Below are positions 45,201 through 58,925 of a stretch of DNA of 64,000 nt, piece after piece. The notes beneath the pieces were generated by a model. That model searched no databases, was not told the origin of the DNA, and saw only the letters and a program-made list of their open reading frames with translations. Source of the stretch: Datisca glomerata. Its lineage: Eukaryota; Streptophyta; Magnoliopsida; Cucurbitales; Datiscaceae. Each line of letters begins with the position of its first letter. Position 1 is the stretch's first letter. The translations under genes and the position numbers were made by a program. The DNA lies in assembly GCA_003255025.1 (NCBI GenBank), contig QANY01002227.1, positions 421,501-485,500 of the forward strand, in the 5' to 3' direction.

Positions 45201-47995
45201 TTGAGTGAAAACTACAATTTATTACAAAGTAAGTGGGACTCAATAAGTATAAGTAAACATAAATAGAAACAAATATAAGCAGAAATCAGAACTTGTAAAT
45301 AGAACAAGTATTGTACAAAATAATAAAAATACAAATAAAAGCTCAGACTGATGATCCCAAAAATTCTTCATATCATTAAAAACAAAAAGAAACAAACACA
45401 GAAGAAACGTAGTGAGAAAAATCCTCTTCTTAATAACAAGCAACAAACACAAATTAAAACTAAACCAAACAACCCACAAATAAAGATATAATATGCAACA
45501 TATAAGAACAAATTAGTTTTTTTAATGCAGAAAAAATATATTGATTTTATCTCTATATACGAAATTGACAGATTCATGATAGAAACAAACTATAGTATGC
45601 ATTCGCAAACATCACAATGAACATATAATTTATTTTCAAAACCAAGTAGGTTTAAACCGTTTCTTCTTTAATTATTCTAAGCCATTTGTCATGATTTTCA
45701 TTCAATTTGTTGTCGAAAGATGAGTTCCTGTTTGTCGTAATATGAACAATCAAACGCATACACCGTTCAACCAATGACAATAAACAAACATATGTAATTC
45801 AATCAATATCAGACACGAATAAATATGCATTAATTTCAGAAAATTAATAACGAAAACAAAACAGAAATACAACACCCAAATACACAAAAACAAAACAGAA
45901 AAATAAAAATTCAATTCCAAAAACTTGAAAAAAATCCCTAAATTAGAAATTGAAAACCCTCACTCCGAGAAATACATACCACGAACTAACTCAGGCAAAG
46001 AAAAAGCAGGCTGAGAAAGTGATGGAAACCACCACCAACAGCACACCGTCGCTGAAGAACCAACTCAGGCAGAGAAAACCCTACGCCACGACCCTCTACC
46101 AATGATAGCACAAAACAGGCAATCAATAATTGAACCATAGGAAGAAGCACATAAAACCATGAATTGTAAATACAGTAAATCTTCAGAGCCAAACCTACAT
46201 ATAAGGTGTTGAAGCATAGAGCAAAAAAAAAGAGACCATGACTGAAAAACCCCAGACCAAACATTGAACACTGAAATTTTTTTATGTAACTTTAAACCAA
46301 AAGTAAGCAATCACAAAAAACAGGACGAATGAATATAAAGAGTAAAAAACAACAATAGAACTACTTTAAAAGTCATATGAACATCAACTTAACATCGATT
46401 AGTCAACTCTAACTCACCTTACAAACAAAAAATAATCAATCGTAAAAATCAGATGAACAAAAATGTCGCAGAAGGAAAACTAGGAGCTGTATAACACGTG
46501 AATGCCTAAATTATAGACGTACAAATGAAAAAAAAAAACAAACTACATCGACTTAGATAGACAAAAAAATCGATTGTTGAGAAGAGATATACTTAGAATA
46601 TAATGCAAGTCTATCCTAAACTTGAACAAAGGGGTGATCGAAACAAACCACACTAAACTCACCTTTGGATTCAACTCATAACGAACACCTTCGAAATAAC
46701 AAAAGGCAACCACGCTCAAACAGTTCGAGAAAAACCAACCACACTCAAAATCTGAAGCATAAGAAATTTCACCAATCAATATCAACAATCTATAAATTAA
46801 AGTAGAAAATAAATCTTTAAAATAAAACTAACAAACAATCGAAGGTCAAATCTTATATTATTATCAAAACTTAAGTTTTTTAGCCATAAAAGATATACAT
46901 ATGAGATAAATACACTAAAAAGTCAAGAGGCAAAAAAAAATGCAAAGTCAAATCACTTAAGCTAAAATATTACTGAAGAGCAACTAGCAAAACAAGGTGA
47001 CCTCAAAGAATGAAGAAAACAACTGAAAACAAATTGAATTTTATGTAGGAGAATCCTTTAATTTATAGGAGTAGAAATGATAAAGAAAACAAAACACACT
47101 GAATCTTTAGACAGCTAAAAACCACCGAACAATCAAAATATATCCTTATGATGCAGTTGAATTCTATCCTAAAACCGAACCCAAAAAGTAAATAATAGGC
47201 GCCTAATAAAACAAAATAGATTACAAACAAACAAAATACTATAATCAAATCTAAATCTACCCAGAAGCAGCAAAAATACGAAGTAAATCTAAAGCCCTCA
47301 CACACGTCAACAAAGAAATCAAAAGCATCGACACAGAGAAAAAACAAAAAAACAATGAAAGAAAATCAACATATAAGAAGTAAAAGTCTATCCCTAAATC
47401 ATAACAGAACAAAACAGTAATAAAACAAAAACCCAAAAGCTATAAAAAAAATAGATAAGCAAAAAAAACTCGAAATAAAATCAAGCACATCTGTTAAGTG
47501 GAAAACGGAAACCCAAGAAAAAAAAATAAATAATTTACAGATTATAGCAGATACTCCAATTTCGCAGAACAAAATAAGGAGAAGAAAACAAAGGAGCAAA
47601 ATAATAGAAGAAACAATAACTATAACAACAAAAGAAACAGTAATGGATAAGGAAAATCACGAGCACACCTCTGTCTCTGCGAAAGATTCAGATCGAGAAC
47701 GCCAACGAACCTCCTATGACCGATGACTCGAATGGCCTAACAACATGAGAAAATAGATCGAGGAGACGACAGAACATAATAAAAAGTGAAGGAAACAAAA
47801 TACAAGACGAAAAGCAGAGAAACACATACATCAACGAACTGAGGCGAAGAAAAAGCAGACGAAGAACTAAAGCAAAACCACCACCAACAACCCACCGTCC
47901 TCAGAGAACCAACTCAGGCAGAGAAAGCCCTAAGCCAATACACCGTCGACTGAAGAGATGAGAATGGGAGCAAATGAGAGAAAAAAAACCTTAAA
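45200..47995 (-). other. Strand-biased T-rich region with duplicated leader-like exon
   Basis: The minus strand is T- and G-rich, the plus strand A- and C-rich, for nearly 2.8 kb: the bias of plant introns and leaders. Two related segments, about 45975-46085 and 47825-47950, read on the minus strand share TCTCTGCCTGAGTTGGTTCT, GACGGTG, GTTGGTGGTGGTTT and CTGCTTTTTCTTtGCCT in the same order. The left one is followed by a possible donor (GTGGTATGTATTTC). This suggests a duplicated first exon and intron of one minus-strand transcript starting near 47.99 kb. Long open frames in it arise from codon bias of T-rich DNA and are rejected as genes. Confidence 0.45.
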
Positions 47996-48003
47996 GAAAG
48001 AAG

Positions 48004-48023
48004 ATATATATATATATATATAT
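48004..48023. repeat. (AT)n microsatellite, possible TATA region
   Basis: Ten AT units immediately upstream, on the minus strand, of the leader-like exon at 47825-47950. It could act as the TATA region of that locus. Confidence 0.6.
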
Positions 48024-48885
48024 TACTCAATCAATGGCTCGATTAAAACGCTTAAACGACTCAAATCAAAATGATCTTACGGTTTGAATTCCGTCAATAT
48101 TTTTAACTTAAGAATTGACTCTTATACCCCTGATGCTAGGAAAAGAAAGTGCACAATTGGAATGACAAATTCGTAAAATAAATTCAGAATTCTCTTTTAT
48201 TATAAAGTAAGAAAAGAGTTTTATTTTTGTTTAGTGCATTTACAAACTCTAAATGCTCTGTTGATTGGATTATATATCACTTGAACCCCTGATCTCACTA
48301 TTTGAAAGTGAAAGTTTTATTACTGTATCAATATATCTCATCGAGTGATCAATCGACTATCAATCAATAATTTTTTTCACCTAACTTGCATAGTTTTAAT
48401 TTTTGTAAAAAAATGCGTAAGAGACACTGTGGTAAATAATAGTATACAGGTATATACATTTTAGAAAACAACAAAAAAAACAAATAATTAATCAATTAAT
48501 CTATAATGAGTTGAATATTAGTCAATAATGAATATAATAATTCAATTATTACATGTGATTGAATTTGAGAAATCAGTGTAAAGTATAGCGGTAATTATTC
48601 TCACGTACTGATTGATGACCTATCAATGACGCAAACTAGAAAACTCAATAGACCATAACACTTATAATGTGGCAACTCCCAAATCGTTGATTTCATTCAC
48701 TTATGAGTTGGACGATGGGGATTAAGAAACAGGACATAGAAGTGCTCGGAGGTAAGAATGAGAGGATCTCGATCGCTTGTTGGAACAGCAGGTGAGCCGC
48801 AACGACTCTGTCTCGGCATCTGTATCTACGTGAGCGCGCGCGTGCTTAGGTGTAATTGGAGATTGGAGGTGTCGGTTCGCCGCAT
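48024..48885. promoter_or_regulatory. Promoter and leader of the myotubularin gene
   Basis: AT-rich until about 48660, then GC-richer toward the ATG at 48886. The open frame extends upstream of the ATG to a TTG at 48856, but no in-frame ATG exists there. Confidence 0.5.
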
Positions 48886-51800
48886 ATGGAAGCGCCAAAG
48901 CCGCGCAATTCTCGAACCACGTCGCTGAGGGACGCCTCTGAGTCGGAGAAGATGGAAGGCGCTGGTAGCTGGGACGCCATTGAATGGACTAAGATTGAGG
49001 TATTTTTCCCCCTTTCTCCTGTTCTCCATCTTCCTTCCAGTTTAGGGTTTCTTCTACATGTTTTTCTCAAACATCTCCGTTTCTTTCTACACAGCCAGTT
49101 TCAGGGTCGGTTTCGCATGTGAGTTTGGATTGCTTGCTTGAAGCTGAGCAAGTATTGGCCGAGGTATGTGGTATTGGAATCTCTCTTTCTCTCTCCGTTT
49201 CATAATTCTTGGAGGTACCGTTGTTGTCACTGTTTTTTCGACCACCTTCTTAGTTAATTGGTTCTTTCTTGACTTGTCATTTGTTTCTTCACTGTCTGTA
49301 GTTTTCGCTGCTTAATTTCATATGTTTATCTTTGAGACTTGACTACTATCGGCATATAAATTCGTAGCAGTAGCCGAGGAAATTTCGCTGGTGTATACGC
49401 GTGGTCGATATGCTATATTAAATATTTTTATTTTTTGACTCTTTATGTCAGTAAGCATGCACAATGTCTTATTATTTGAAGGTTTTTTTTTATGGTCGGT
49501 CATTTGAAGGTTGTAATAGCATATATATTAAATGCAATATCTTCTTGCAAGAAGTTAGAGTGGTTAATTTTGTCATAGAGCTCAATTTGGTACTGTTTAT
49601 TCTTAAGTGCCCTGCCCTTCTGCCTAGTGTCTTCTCCTCAACCCATATGCAATTTACGAATAAAGAAAACCGCGAAATGGTACTCTATGAGTGTTTGTAT
49701 CCTCATCTTGTTTATCTTGAAATCCAAAGTATTCGGTTTTGGTAAACATCTAAAGCAGTTAGCATGGCGTGATATCAATTTCTCCAATGTTAAAATCTAG
49801 GCTATATGGATATCTAAATATATGGGATAGGTATATTAAGTAATAGGATTTTACCTCCAGGGATATGGAGTTGTTCTTGTGAATACTGATGAGGCGGGTA
49901 CCTTGTTCGTCACCAATTTTCGCCTTCTCTTTTTGGTAAGTGATGCAATAATTTATTATATTAACATTATTTCACATGTCTAGGTCTTACTGCAAGCACT
50001 ACTAGGTAACAATATCTTTTTCTGTTCAATAAATGTGAAAATAACCAAAATTTTCTATATCAAATCTGGCATGGGAACCTTGGATTGATCTGGAGGGTTG
50101 TATTTACATTGTCAAGAGTCAATGTACAGACTAGCCTGTTTTATTCACTGGAATATCTGGGTTGCTGTGGTGAAAAAAATGAAAGTTTAATGCAGATCGT
50201 ATGGCCGAGATTTACATGTTGGCATTATATTAGCTTAGCTCTAACTTGAATGGCATTAACAATTGTTTCGTTTCCACCCTGTTTACATTTTGCGAACCTG
50301 ATAAAATCTAATTGGCGTCCAAGTTATTATCTATGGTGGTTTCCTGTTGAGAAGAAAGAAGAGGGGAGTGTTGAAAAGTGTACTAGGATATGAGGCAAGA
50401 TTCCCGTTGAGTATGACACCATAGAGTAAGGACAAAGAATTTCCTCGCGAACTTTTCTTTACTGCATGGTTGTATAATACCCTTATGACATCACAAAAGC
50501 TAGAAATACAAATGCTAAAGTTCCTACACAAAAGGATTCTGAACTTCACTATTTAGGGATTGCGCTTAATCTTTTAAAATAGAGCATAGAATTTCTCACT
50601 TAATCATCAATATGCAAGAGTTCAACATTTAGTTTGGTTTTCGGAGCTGACTTTTATACCTGTTCACTGTTAGTTCTGTGAAGTTTATTCTCTGTTTTTC
50701 TTTTTGAAGAGTGAAGGAACTAGGGATATTATTGCCCATGGCACTATACCACTGATGACAATCGAGAAGTTCAACAAAATGGTAAGTTTACAATTTTGTA
50801 CTTATATTTTCCATTATAAGTTTTCTCTGAGTTTGCTTTGGTGTCTGTAAGTTCAGGAGGGGTAGGCCATGAATTAAGTATAATAATGTTTGTGTTATAT
50901 GGGCTTGCAGTTGAGAGGAAAAGTCATGATGCTACTTTATCTATTAAATCTTCAGCAACTGTTTCCTGTCTTTGAACTTTGTTAGTTCTGCTTCCAAGAA
51001 TTAATTAATCATGTAACTGATACATGTAAATGATAAGTTGATGATGGTGATTTTTTGCATTTACGCCTTGAATTTTTGCTCTATCCATTTACTCTCCTCT
51101 CGTTTTTAGTTGCTTAACTATGAGGCCTGGAATCTAAATTTAGGTAACCACTACTTTTCAAGGATATAGTGGAGCAATTTTTTTTGCTTATATCAACTTA
51201 CTGCAGGCATGATAAATCTTTAGTTTGTGTTAATTTTCTCTCATTCATGCTTTAATATCTCAGACATATTAAACACATTTCAGATTATAAGTAAGCAAAC
51301 TCTGACAGTGTAACCGTGGGTAGGCTACAATAGCATTTAGGAAAGATAAAAGATTGGTGAAGGACTTGTTAGCCTTCATAACGATTCCACTCAGCCGTAA
51401 TATTGATCTCTTATCTGGTGTTTCATTTTCCATAAATTTGATATCTTAATAGGATGCAGTCTATTGATTAGACTATTCATTTCGCTCTTTCTTTTATAGA
51501 CACAAAAGTTCTAACCTCATGAAAAATAAATTATAAAAATTTTTGTTCCTTTTGCTCTTAAGCTGTCAGCATTAGTTCTTTGAAATTTGATCTTGGGTAA
51601 TGGCTTGCGTTTATTCATTTGAGGAGTTGTAGGCTGTGAAGGGTCAATCCACCCCTCGCCAATCTGAGAAGACTCCATCTCGGCGACTTCTGCAGGTCAT
51701 TGGTACGCATTGCGATATTGCTATGTGGGCCTTTCAGTTTTTATTTAGTTATTGAATTGCTCCTAGTTACGTAGAGCATGTGTGGAAAATGCTGAGACTG

Positions 51801-54800
51801 AAAAAGGGTAAATTTATAAATCAAAATGTTATTGTAATATCTTATCTGAGCATCCAATGAGGTTACTGAGCCTGCAAGGACATTGTCATTTGTACCGGAT
51901 GTCTTGAATTCTTTATATTCTTTGTACTATATACTGTTGTTTAATTAATAATCATTTTCTCTTCTAAGACAATGATCAAGCTAATTGTTTCTTTTATAAT
52001 ATGTAGGTAAAGATATGAGAATTATAGTCTTTGGTTTCCGCCCAAGAACGAAACAGGTTTATACTAGTTGGTGCTTCATATACATTATATTCCTTGATTT
52101 GAAAGTTTCAGAGGTAATTGAATGATTTGGAAAGCAAAGAACTCAACTTTGGTTTGTTTGATTTTACATACATGTTTAGGATGTGATGGAAAGACTCCCC
52201 GTAATAAAGTAGAAATGTCAACTGATTTGCTGAACTTGCTATAGTGCTAATGTGCCACTTAGTATTATGCTTTCTCTTTTGATTTAAAATTTGCTTTCCT
52301 TATTAACCCCATGGCATAATTGTGTAGCTCTACTTGTATTTCCAGTTTTTTTGTCCTATCATGTTATTATACAGTTTCTCTTAGTGAAGATGATGCACGT
52401 GGTTCCAAAAAAAAAGTTTCAGTTAAACTGCTGCTCGGTTGTCTGCATAAATTTAGATTTGATATTGTAAAATTTGAATATTTCAGAGGCGCAGAGTATA
52501 TGATGCATTACAGAGGGGTACGAAGCCAGCAAGATTATGGGATCTATATGCTTTTATAGCTGGCCCTTCCAAATACAATAGCACTAACCCAAAGGTTCGA
52601 TTATTAAATGAGTACTACCGGCTTCTTGGAAAGGGATCTTACCGTGCATCAATGAACACGATTGAAGATGGATCATTCACAGTGTCCAACGACTTATGGA
52701 GGATAAGCAACATAAATTCCAGTTATACATTGTGCCAGAGTTATCCATTTGCATTGATTGTTCCAAGAAACATCTCGTATGGTTCTAGAGATTCGATCTG
52801 TCTTGCTATTTCTCTTGATTTTTAATATAATGACTCTCTTTTTATGAAGTTTAGTTCTTTGTCATCCATATAACTTATTTGCATGGCTGGTATCTCTAGT
52901 GATGAAGAAGTACTGCAGGCTTCCAACTTCCGTGCAAGATGTCGGTTACCTGTGGTTACGTGGTGTCATCCTGGTATGCACACTAAAAAACATATTTTCT
53001 ACTTCCTTTTCTTGGCCGTTATACTTATACGCACACTATAACTGTAGGAACTGGAGCTGTTCTTGCGCGCTCTTCCCAACCGATGGTTGGTCTCATGATG
53101 AATATGAGGAGGTAATATGCAGTATCTAGTCTTCTACAATAAAATGTGCAGTATCTAGCCTCGTATAGGTGGACTTTAGAAATTGTCTATAATAGATGCT
53201 GATAAAAGCTTGTTGCGGCTGTATGTGTGGATATATTCTTTTTTTGGTTTTTTTTTTGGTAAGTTGTATGCGTGGATATATTAACAACACAGAAAATTAT
53301 GTTGACACACTTGTCCAATTTATGCAGCAATACTGATGAAAAACTTGTTGCTGCACTTTGCTCTCAACTTGATGTAACTAAGGGGTCACGGAGGTAAGCT
53401 TGTGTTTTCCTTTTGGTGAAGGTAATTATTTTCTGCTACTATATCTAGACGTTAAAATTGTTCAGTATGATGTAATTGTGGGCTCCCAATGAGAATATGG
53501 GATTGTCACGCTACGACACACATGCTCTATTATTGTCAAGGATTATTTTTCATGAGCTTTTAATTGTTGTACAAGTTAATTATTTTTTATTTATTTGCAT
53601 TTTCATATGACTTTACTGATATCTTAATTCTCTTAATAATTGTTAAACGGTTAAGATATTTTCCAATCATTTTTCTGATTTTGGTGGGACATATCGATTG
53701 TATTCTATTTTATGGTAAGTAAAACAGTTGTTTTTCTTTCCCAGTCATTCTAGGAAGCTGTATATAGCTGATGCAAGACCCAGGAAAAACGCTTTGGCGA
53801 ATGGGGCAATGGGAGGTGGTTCGGAATCATCTTCTAATTATTCTCAATCTGAGGTCTGTGGAGGATTTGAGCTATGCAATCATGTCACTGTTGAGCATAA
53901 CAGATTATGCTAATGTCATATTTGAACGTTGTATTCATTAGATAGTATTCTTCGGGATTGACAACATACATGCTATGAGAGACAGTCTTGTTCGGCTTAG
54001 AGACTATGTAGATACTCATGGTGCAACCTCATCTGATGGAATGTCATCATTCTTGGTTAGTGTTATGAATCTATGCATTTTATGTCATATAAGTTTGGCA
54101 TCAGGACATGTGTGTTTGTATGTACTCGTTGGTGTTAATTTCTGTGAAGTTTCGTTATTGTTTATCATCTGGATCGATTACACTCATCTGTGCTGGAATG
54201 GATCAATTATCATTGTATAAGTTCAGTCGAAAACTAGTTTTAAATTATGGAACATCTCAGTTTGCAATGTTTTCAGTATTAGAAAATAGGCTACTGATGA
54301 AATAAAGTTTTATAGGATACTGATAAAAATAATTTTGACATAGGTTCTTGCTCTTTTTCACCTGTTGTATGTAAAATATATATTAGATGGAAAAAGGAAG
54401 GGGCTGGAGACTAAGTACTAGTAAATAACGCATTCAACTTGTTGCAATTGTATGCAGTCTTGAATATGAACTAAATAAATGATAGCCACGGATTTATTTT
54501 TGTTTACCTAACACCTTTGAAACATTTTCCTTTGAATGTCATTAGAAAGGCTAGAGAATTTATATGCGGTTTTTTCGTTCCTTATTGCTTTCCTTTTGCA
54601 AATAGGTACATTCAGTTTTTGTCAGTTTAGTACATGTACAACTGGTGGAATATAGTATAGAGCTACAGTAAGACTCCTACAGAGATGATGAACAAAAATT
54701 CAACATGTTAAGATTGCTTATGATTTATCTCTGATGTGTTGTATGATGCCTAGACTTCCTACATTTTTTATGGTTTTCCAGGCCGGGAAATATCCATTTA

Positions 54801-57800
54801 TATTTTCAATATTTTTAAGAATGTTTTTCTTAAAGTACCTCTATACGAAATATCAGTAAAGCAGACATAATTTTGGATAGATCAAGTTTTCTCAGAGCCT
54901 TCCACTGAAATTCTAACAGAGACATGGAGGTTGGACCTGGGGTGGAGGCAATCTAAGTAGTATGTCTGCTTCTGTATCAACTCTCGGAGACAGTGGCTGG
55001 TTGATACATGTCCAAAGTGTCTTGGCTGGTTCAGCATGGATTGCTGCACGCGTTGCTCTGGAATCAGCATCAGTGCTTGTGCATTGCAGGTGGGAATCTG
55101 TTTGGTAATTGCACCTTTTAATTACTAATTGTGAAAGTAGATGTATGTCAGTTTGTTTACTTGACTTGAAGTTTGGAATTTATCTAAAATGCAAATGTTG
55201 AAAACTTTCACCCTCTCGTTTGTTTGTCATTGTGTTATGCAGTGATGGGTGGGACAGAACAACTCAGCTGGTTTCTCTTGCTAGTTTGTTGCTCGATCCA
55301 TACTATCGTACATTCATGGGATTTCAGGTACTTTGTTGTGAAGACATGTCTTTTTGTTTTCAATTTCGGATACTTTTTCAATTGAAAATGAAATATGTTA
55401 CAAAACATACCCCGTCCTACAGGCATTGATTGAGAAGGATTGGCTTGCATTTGGTCATCCTTTTTCTGATCGATTCGGTATGCCTACTATATATGGAAGT
55501 GGGAACACGCCATTCGAATTATCTAGGCAGTCTTCTACTGGGAGTTCCTCATCATCACCTATACGCCAGTCATCCGGGTCATTCACATCCCAAGCTCCTG
55601 GTCCTCCTCCTCACGCACATACATCAAACAACTATTCTCCCATATTTTTGCAGGTTTGCGAGTAACATGAATTGAATTATCATTGGGGAAAGTTATCATT
55701 TACAACAACTTTAGAACACCTGCTGAAATGCTTGTAAGGAGTGTGGACATCATCCCCATTCCTAAAATGGGAAATAATTGAAATGTTTTTTTTCCTTTAA
55801 CTTTTTATTCTTTTTCTTTCTTATTTTAAAATTATAAAATATAGATTTTTGGGACAACGGGCTTGGTTTAGACATATCAGATGCTACATCCCTGTGTTTT
55901 AATTCATGTTAAAAACTGGTCATAATGTTTTCTTGACCTCCTATCAAGCCCCAACATCTTATGCACATAAGAATTTGTTCTCGTGATGATGTGTTCAATT
56001 AGAGTTAGAAGATTTGCTCACTCTACAATGGACACTGTTGGAATGTTGTCCCACATCGCTTAGACTTGCCTATTCTATGCTAGTTATAAAGTTTTAGTAC
56101 TCCTTTCCTTTACACCTAGATTTTAAGGAGTGATCGGGCTGGGCTTTTCAACTTGATATCAGAGTTTGGTTGGGCCTTTGTTTGTTCCGCTTTAGTTCGG
56201 TTTTTTGTCCGTTTAGTTCGGATTGTTTGGTATGTTGCTTAGTTCAGATACCGTGTTGTGGTCCAGGAGGGTGTATTGGAATGTTGTCCCACATCGCCTA
56301 GACTTGCCTATTCTATGCTAGTTATAAAGCTTTAGTACCCCTTCCTTAACACCTAGGTTTTAAGGAGTGATCGGGTTGGGTTTTTCAACTGACACTGGGT
56401 ACTAGGTGTTTTGGTTAATTATCTAAATCAATGTAGATTGGTGAAGCCTGATTTGTTTTCACGGACAGACCGTTGCACGTTTACAAGAGAATTAGTTTAT
56501 TGATTTAATTGCCTAAAATTTTCATCTCTGTTGATTTCTTGGACATTCGACGGTTACCGTTATCTGATCACCTCAAACATAAATTTGTGACTTGTTGTGA
56601 CTGAGATTTCTGTAGTTTGCCTACCAGTTTTTTTTTTTCTTAAACATCTTCAAGCTTGAAAGTGTGTTGAACGTAGTAATATGGAAATGACCTTACAGCC
56701 TGTCCAACTTCTGATTTTCGATTGCATGGATTGGGATCAGAGTGACAATGACGAGTTACAGGACAACTGTCTATTGCCTGTTTATAAGCTATTAATTTAC
56801 TACTTGATTTATTTTATGCAGTGGGTTGATTGCATTGCACAATTACTGAGGATATATCCATTTGCCTTTGAGTTTTCCTCGGTAGGTCCCCTATAAGTGG
56901 CATCTATTTATGATTTTTATGGGGTCAGACTGCGCATGTAAGTGTAATTCTCTTATTGAACTGAATGCTTGTCCATTACTTGGTGATTCAGGCTTTTCTG
57001 GTGGATTTGATGGATTCTATACTCTCCTGTCGCTTCGGAAACTTCTTGTGCAATAGGTACTTTGATATTTCCCTTCTTTTGGAGAATTTTTCTTTCTTCG
57101 GAAGTTCGTTCTTTCTGCCACTTTTTCCTGCTCGGTTGATTAGTCCTTACTAATTAGATTGGTTAGAACTAATATCAGGTTATCTTAAGTTGCAATATTT
57201 ATCTTATGGTGCAACTGAGTTATAGGCATTTGATGAATCTATCAATCTGCTAAAGCAATATGGTTAAGATGTCATATTAGCTAGTAAGCATATTTAATTT
57301 GATGATTCTAGAAAATGCATGGGATGTTTTTCTTATTCTTCAGAGAGATTACACACAATACATAACTGAAAATAAGCAATTGTTGATCAATACTAGATTT
57401 AAGACATGGTGTATCTACTAATGTAATCGATGATATTATGCATCTGGTGTGATGTTGAATTGACTGAGTTGATAGTATTTACCTTTTGGATGTTCAGATA
57501 TGTGCATCTGGTTCAAGTCTGACTCATAAACATTTTTTGTTTTACGTCATTGAACTTATAATCAACTTCGATTTGGATCACTAGTTTGAGAATTGGGGAA
57601 CAAAATTCTGATTGTTTTACGTGAATATTCCTCAGTGAGAGGGAGAGGGAGCAGTTTGCAGTTTCTGAAGTTTGTGGGTGCTTGTGGACGTATTTGGCTG
57701 ATTTGCGCGCTTCAGAGGGAAGTTCTCATATTCACCATAATATCTTTTATGATCCATCAAAATATGATGGCGCGCTATTACCTCCAGCGGCAGCTTTAGC

Positions 57801-58925
57801 TCCGACTTTGTGGCCTCAGTTCCATCTTCGTTGGGCTTGTCCATCAGAAGCTCAGGCTGGGGAGATCGAAGTGCAATGCCGTAAAATGGCTATAAGATTC
57901 TCTGAGCTGCAGAAGGTAATAATCTTGCTTTTGATATTGAATAAAACATTCTTGACTTTGCTAAAAAAAATCAATATTTTCGCCTCACTTGAAACCCTTG
58001 ATAGTGCTTGCCTTGTTTGTCACCTACATTATCATTTAATAGGTAGTTCTTATACTTCCAAAAATTCTGATCTCTCAGTACCTTCTTGATCGTCATGTGT
58101 GACCTTTCATTGATAACTAATAGCAAACTAGAAATGCAGTTGAAGACTGTGTGGGGAGGAGAGGGCTGCCATGACATGCATTTAGCATCTAGACAACTTG
58201 TCTATAGTGAGTTATACTCCAAATGCGGTGACCTCGATTATTGAACATTCTTGAGGTAGCGAGGCATCAATGTTTCCTGAAGCTTATTTATTTTTTTGAA
58301 TTTGTTATAGTCTATTTATGTCTCTCGTATCGTCATGAATAACCCATGTGGTTTTTACTTGTAAGTTGACCTGATTGGTTTCTTTCATTCTATTATGAAA
58401 TTGCTAAAGGAAAAGGAAGCAGCAGAAAGAAAAGCTCAAGAGATGATCACTGCCATGGAATCAACAAACGCAGAGTTGCGAAATGAGAGACAGCGTAGTA
58501 GCTCAGCTATTAACTTGGCAAAAAGAGCTAGCAAGGAAAGTGAGGCAATACAACGAGCAATACAGTCACTGGGATGCAAGGTTCATTTCTCCAGCAATGG
58601 CGATTGTATGGTTGACTTAGAAAGTAATCGGAGGGAGACTTCACAGAAATTTATTCATCCGTCAAAAAGAGAATCAGATGGTAAATTGCAGGATGGTGAA
58701 AATGATGATCTCTCCGTTTCAATTACAGTCGTGGGAGATGGTGTTCCTGACAATCCCTTTGGTCGGATGTGTGAGACTCTATGCCCATTACGCACTCGTG
58801 ATGGAGGTTGCAGATGGCCGGATGCTGGTTGTGCTCAGCTGGGTAGCCAATTTGTCGGATTAAAGGCAAATTTTGATGCGTTTGACCGGCTTTCAATCTA
58901 TGATAGTTATTTCAAATCGGAGTGA
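48886..58925 (+). CDS. MTM: Myotubularin phosphoinositide 3-phosphatase
   Basis: Nineteen coding exons: 48886-48999, 49095-49163, 49861-49935, 50710-50781, 51633-51702, 52007-52056, 52487-52776, 52900-52973, 53048-53111, 53328-53393, 53754-53853, 53942-54055, 54920-55089, 55243-55327, 55423-55653, 56822-56881, 56992-57056, 57636-57915, 58410-58925. They give 854 residues (Arabidopsis MTM proteins are about 840). It removes the 3-phosphate from PI3P and PI(3,5)P2, making PI5P from the latter. An N-terminal GRAM-type region (about 40-125) precedes the phosphatase domain. The CX5R active site CSDGWDR is at 442-448, split by an intron after the first base pair of the serine codon. [12 protein letters not shown] and [17 protein letters not shown] are family hallmarks. 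A coiled coil (about 684-740) and a Cys-rich tail ([14 protein letters not shown]) follow. Catalytic residues are intact. Confidence 0.95.
56036..56390 (+). mobile_element. Complete TRIM retroelement in a myotubularin intron
   Basis: Two direct repeats, 56036-56153 (118 bp) and 56274-56390 (117 bp), are nearly identical. They begin T(G/A)TTGGAATGTTGTCCCAC and end TTTTCAACT. A primer-binding site (TGATATCAGAGTTTGG, one change from TGGTATCAGAG of initiator tRNA-Met) follows the first repeat. A purine tract (AGGAGGGTG) precedes the second. The 5-bp target duplication GACAC flanks both ends (56031-56035, 56391-56395). The internal part is only 120 bp with no coding capacity, which defines a terminal-repeat retrotransposon in miniature. 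It sits in the intron between exons 15 and 16. Confidence 0.92.

Noticed and set aside
43914..47599. Many minus-strand open frames of 60-110 codons with hydrophobic text
   Set aside because: T-rich DNA gives Phe/Leu/Cys-rich frames that mimic membrane proteins. They overlap in several frames and show no conserved motif.
48856..48885. Upstream extension of the myotubularin start
   Set aside because: The extension begins with TTG, not ATG. The first in-frame ATG is at 48886 and fits the family.
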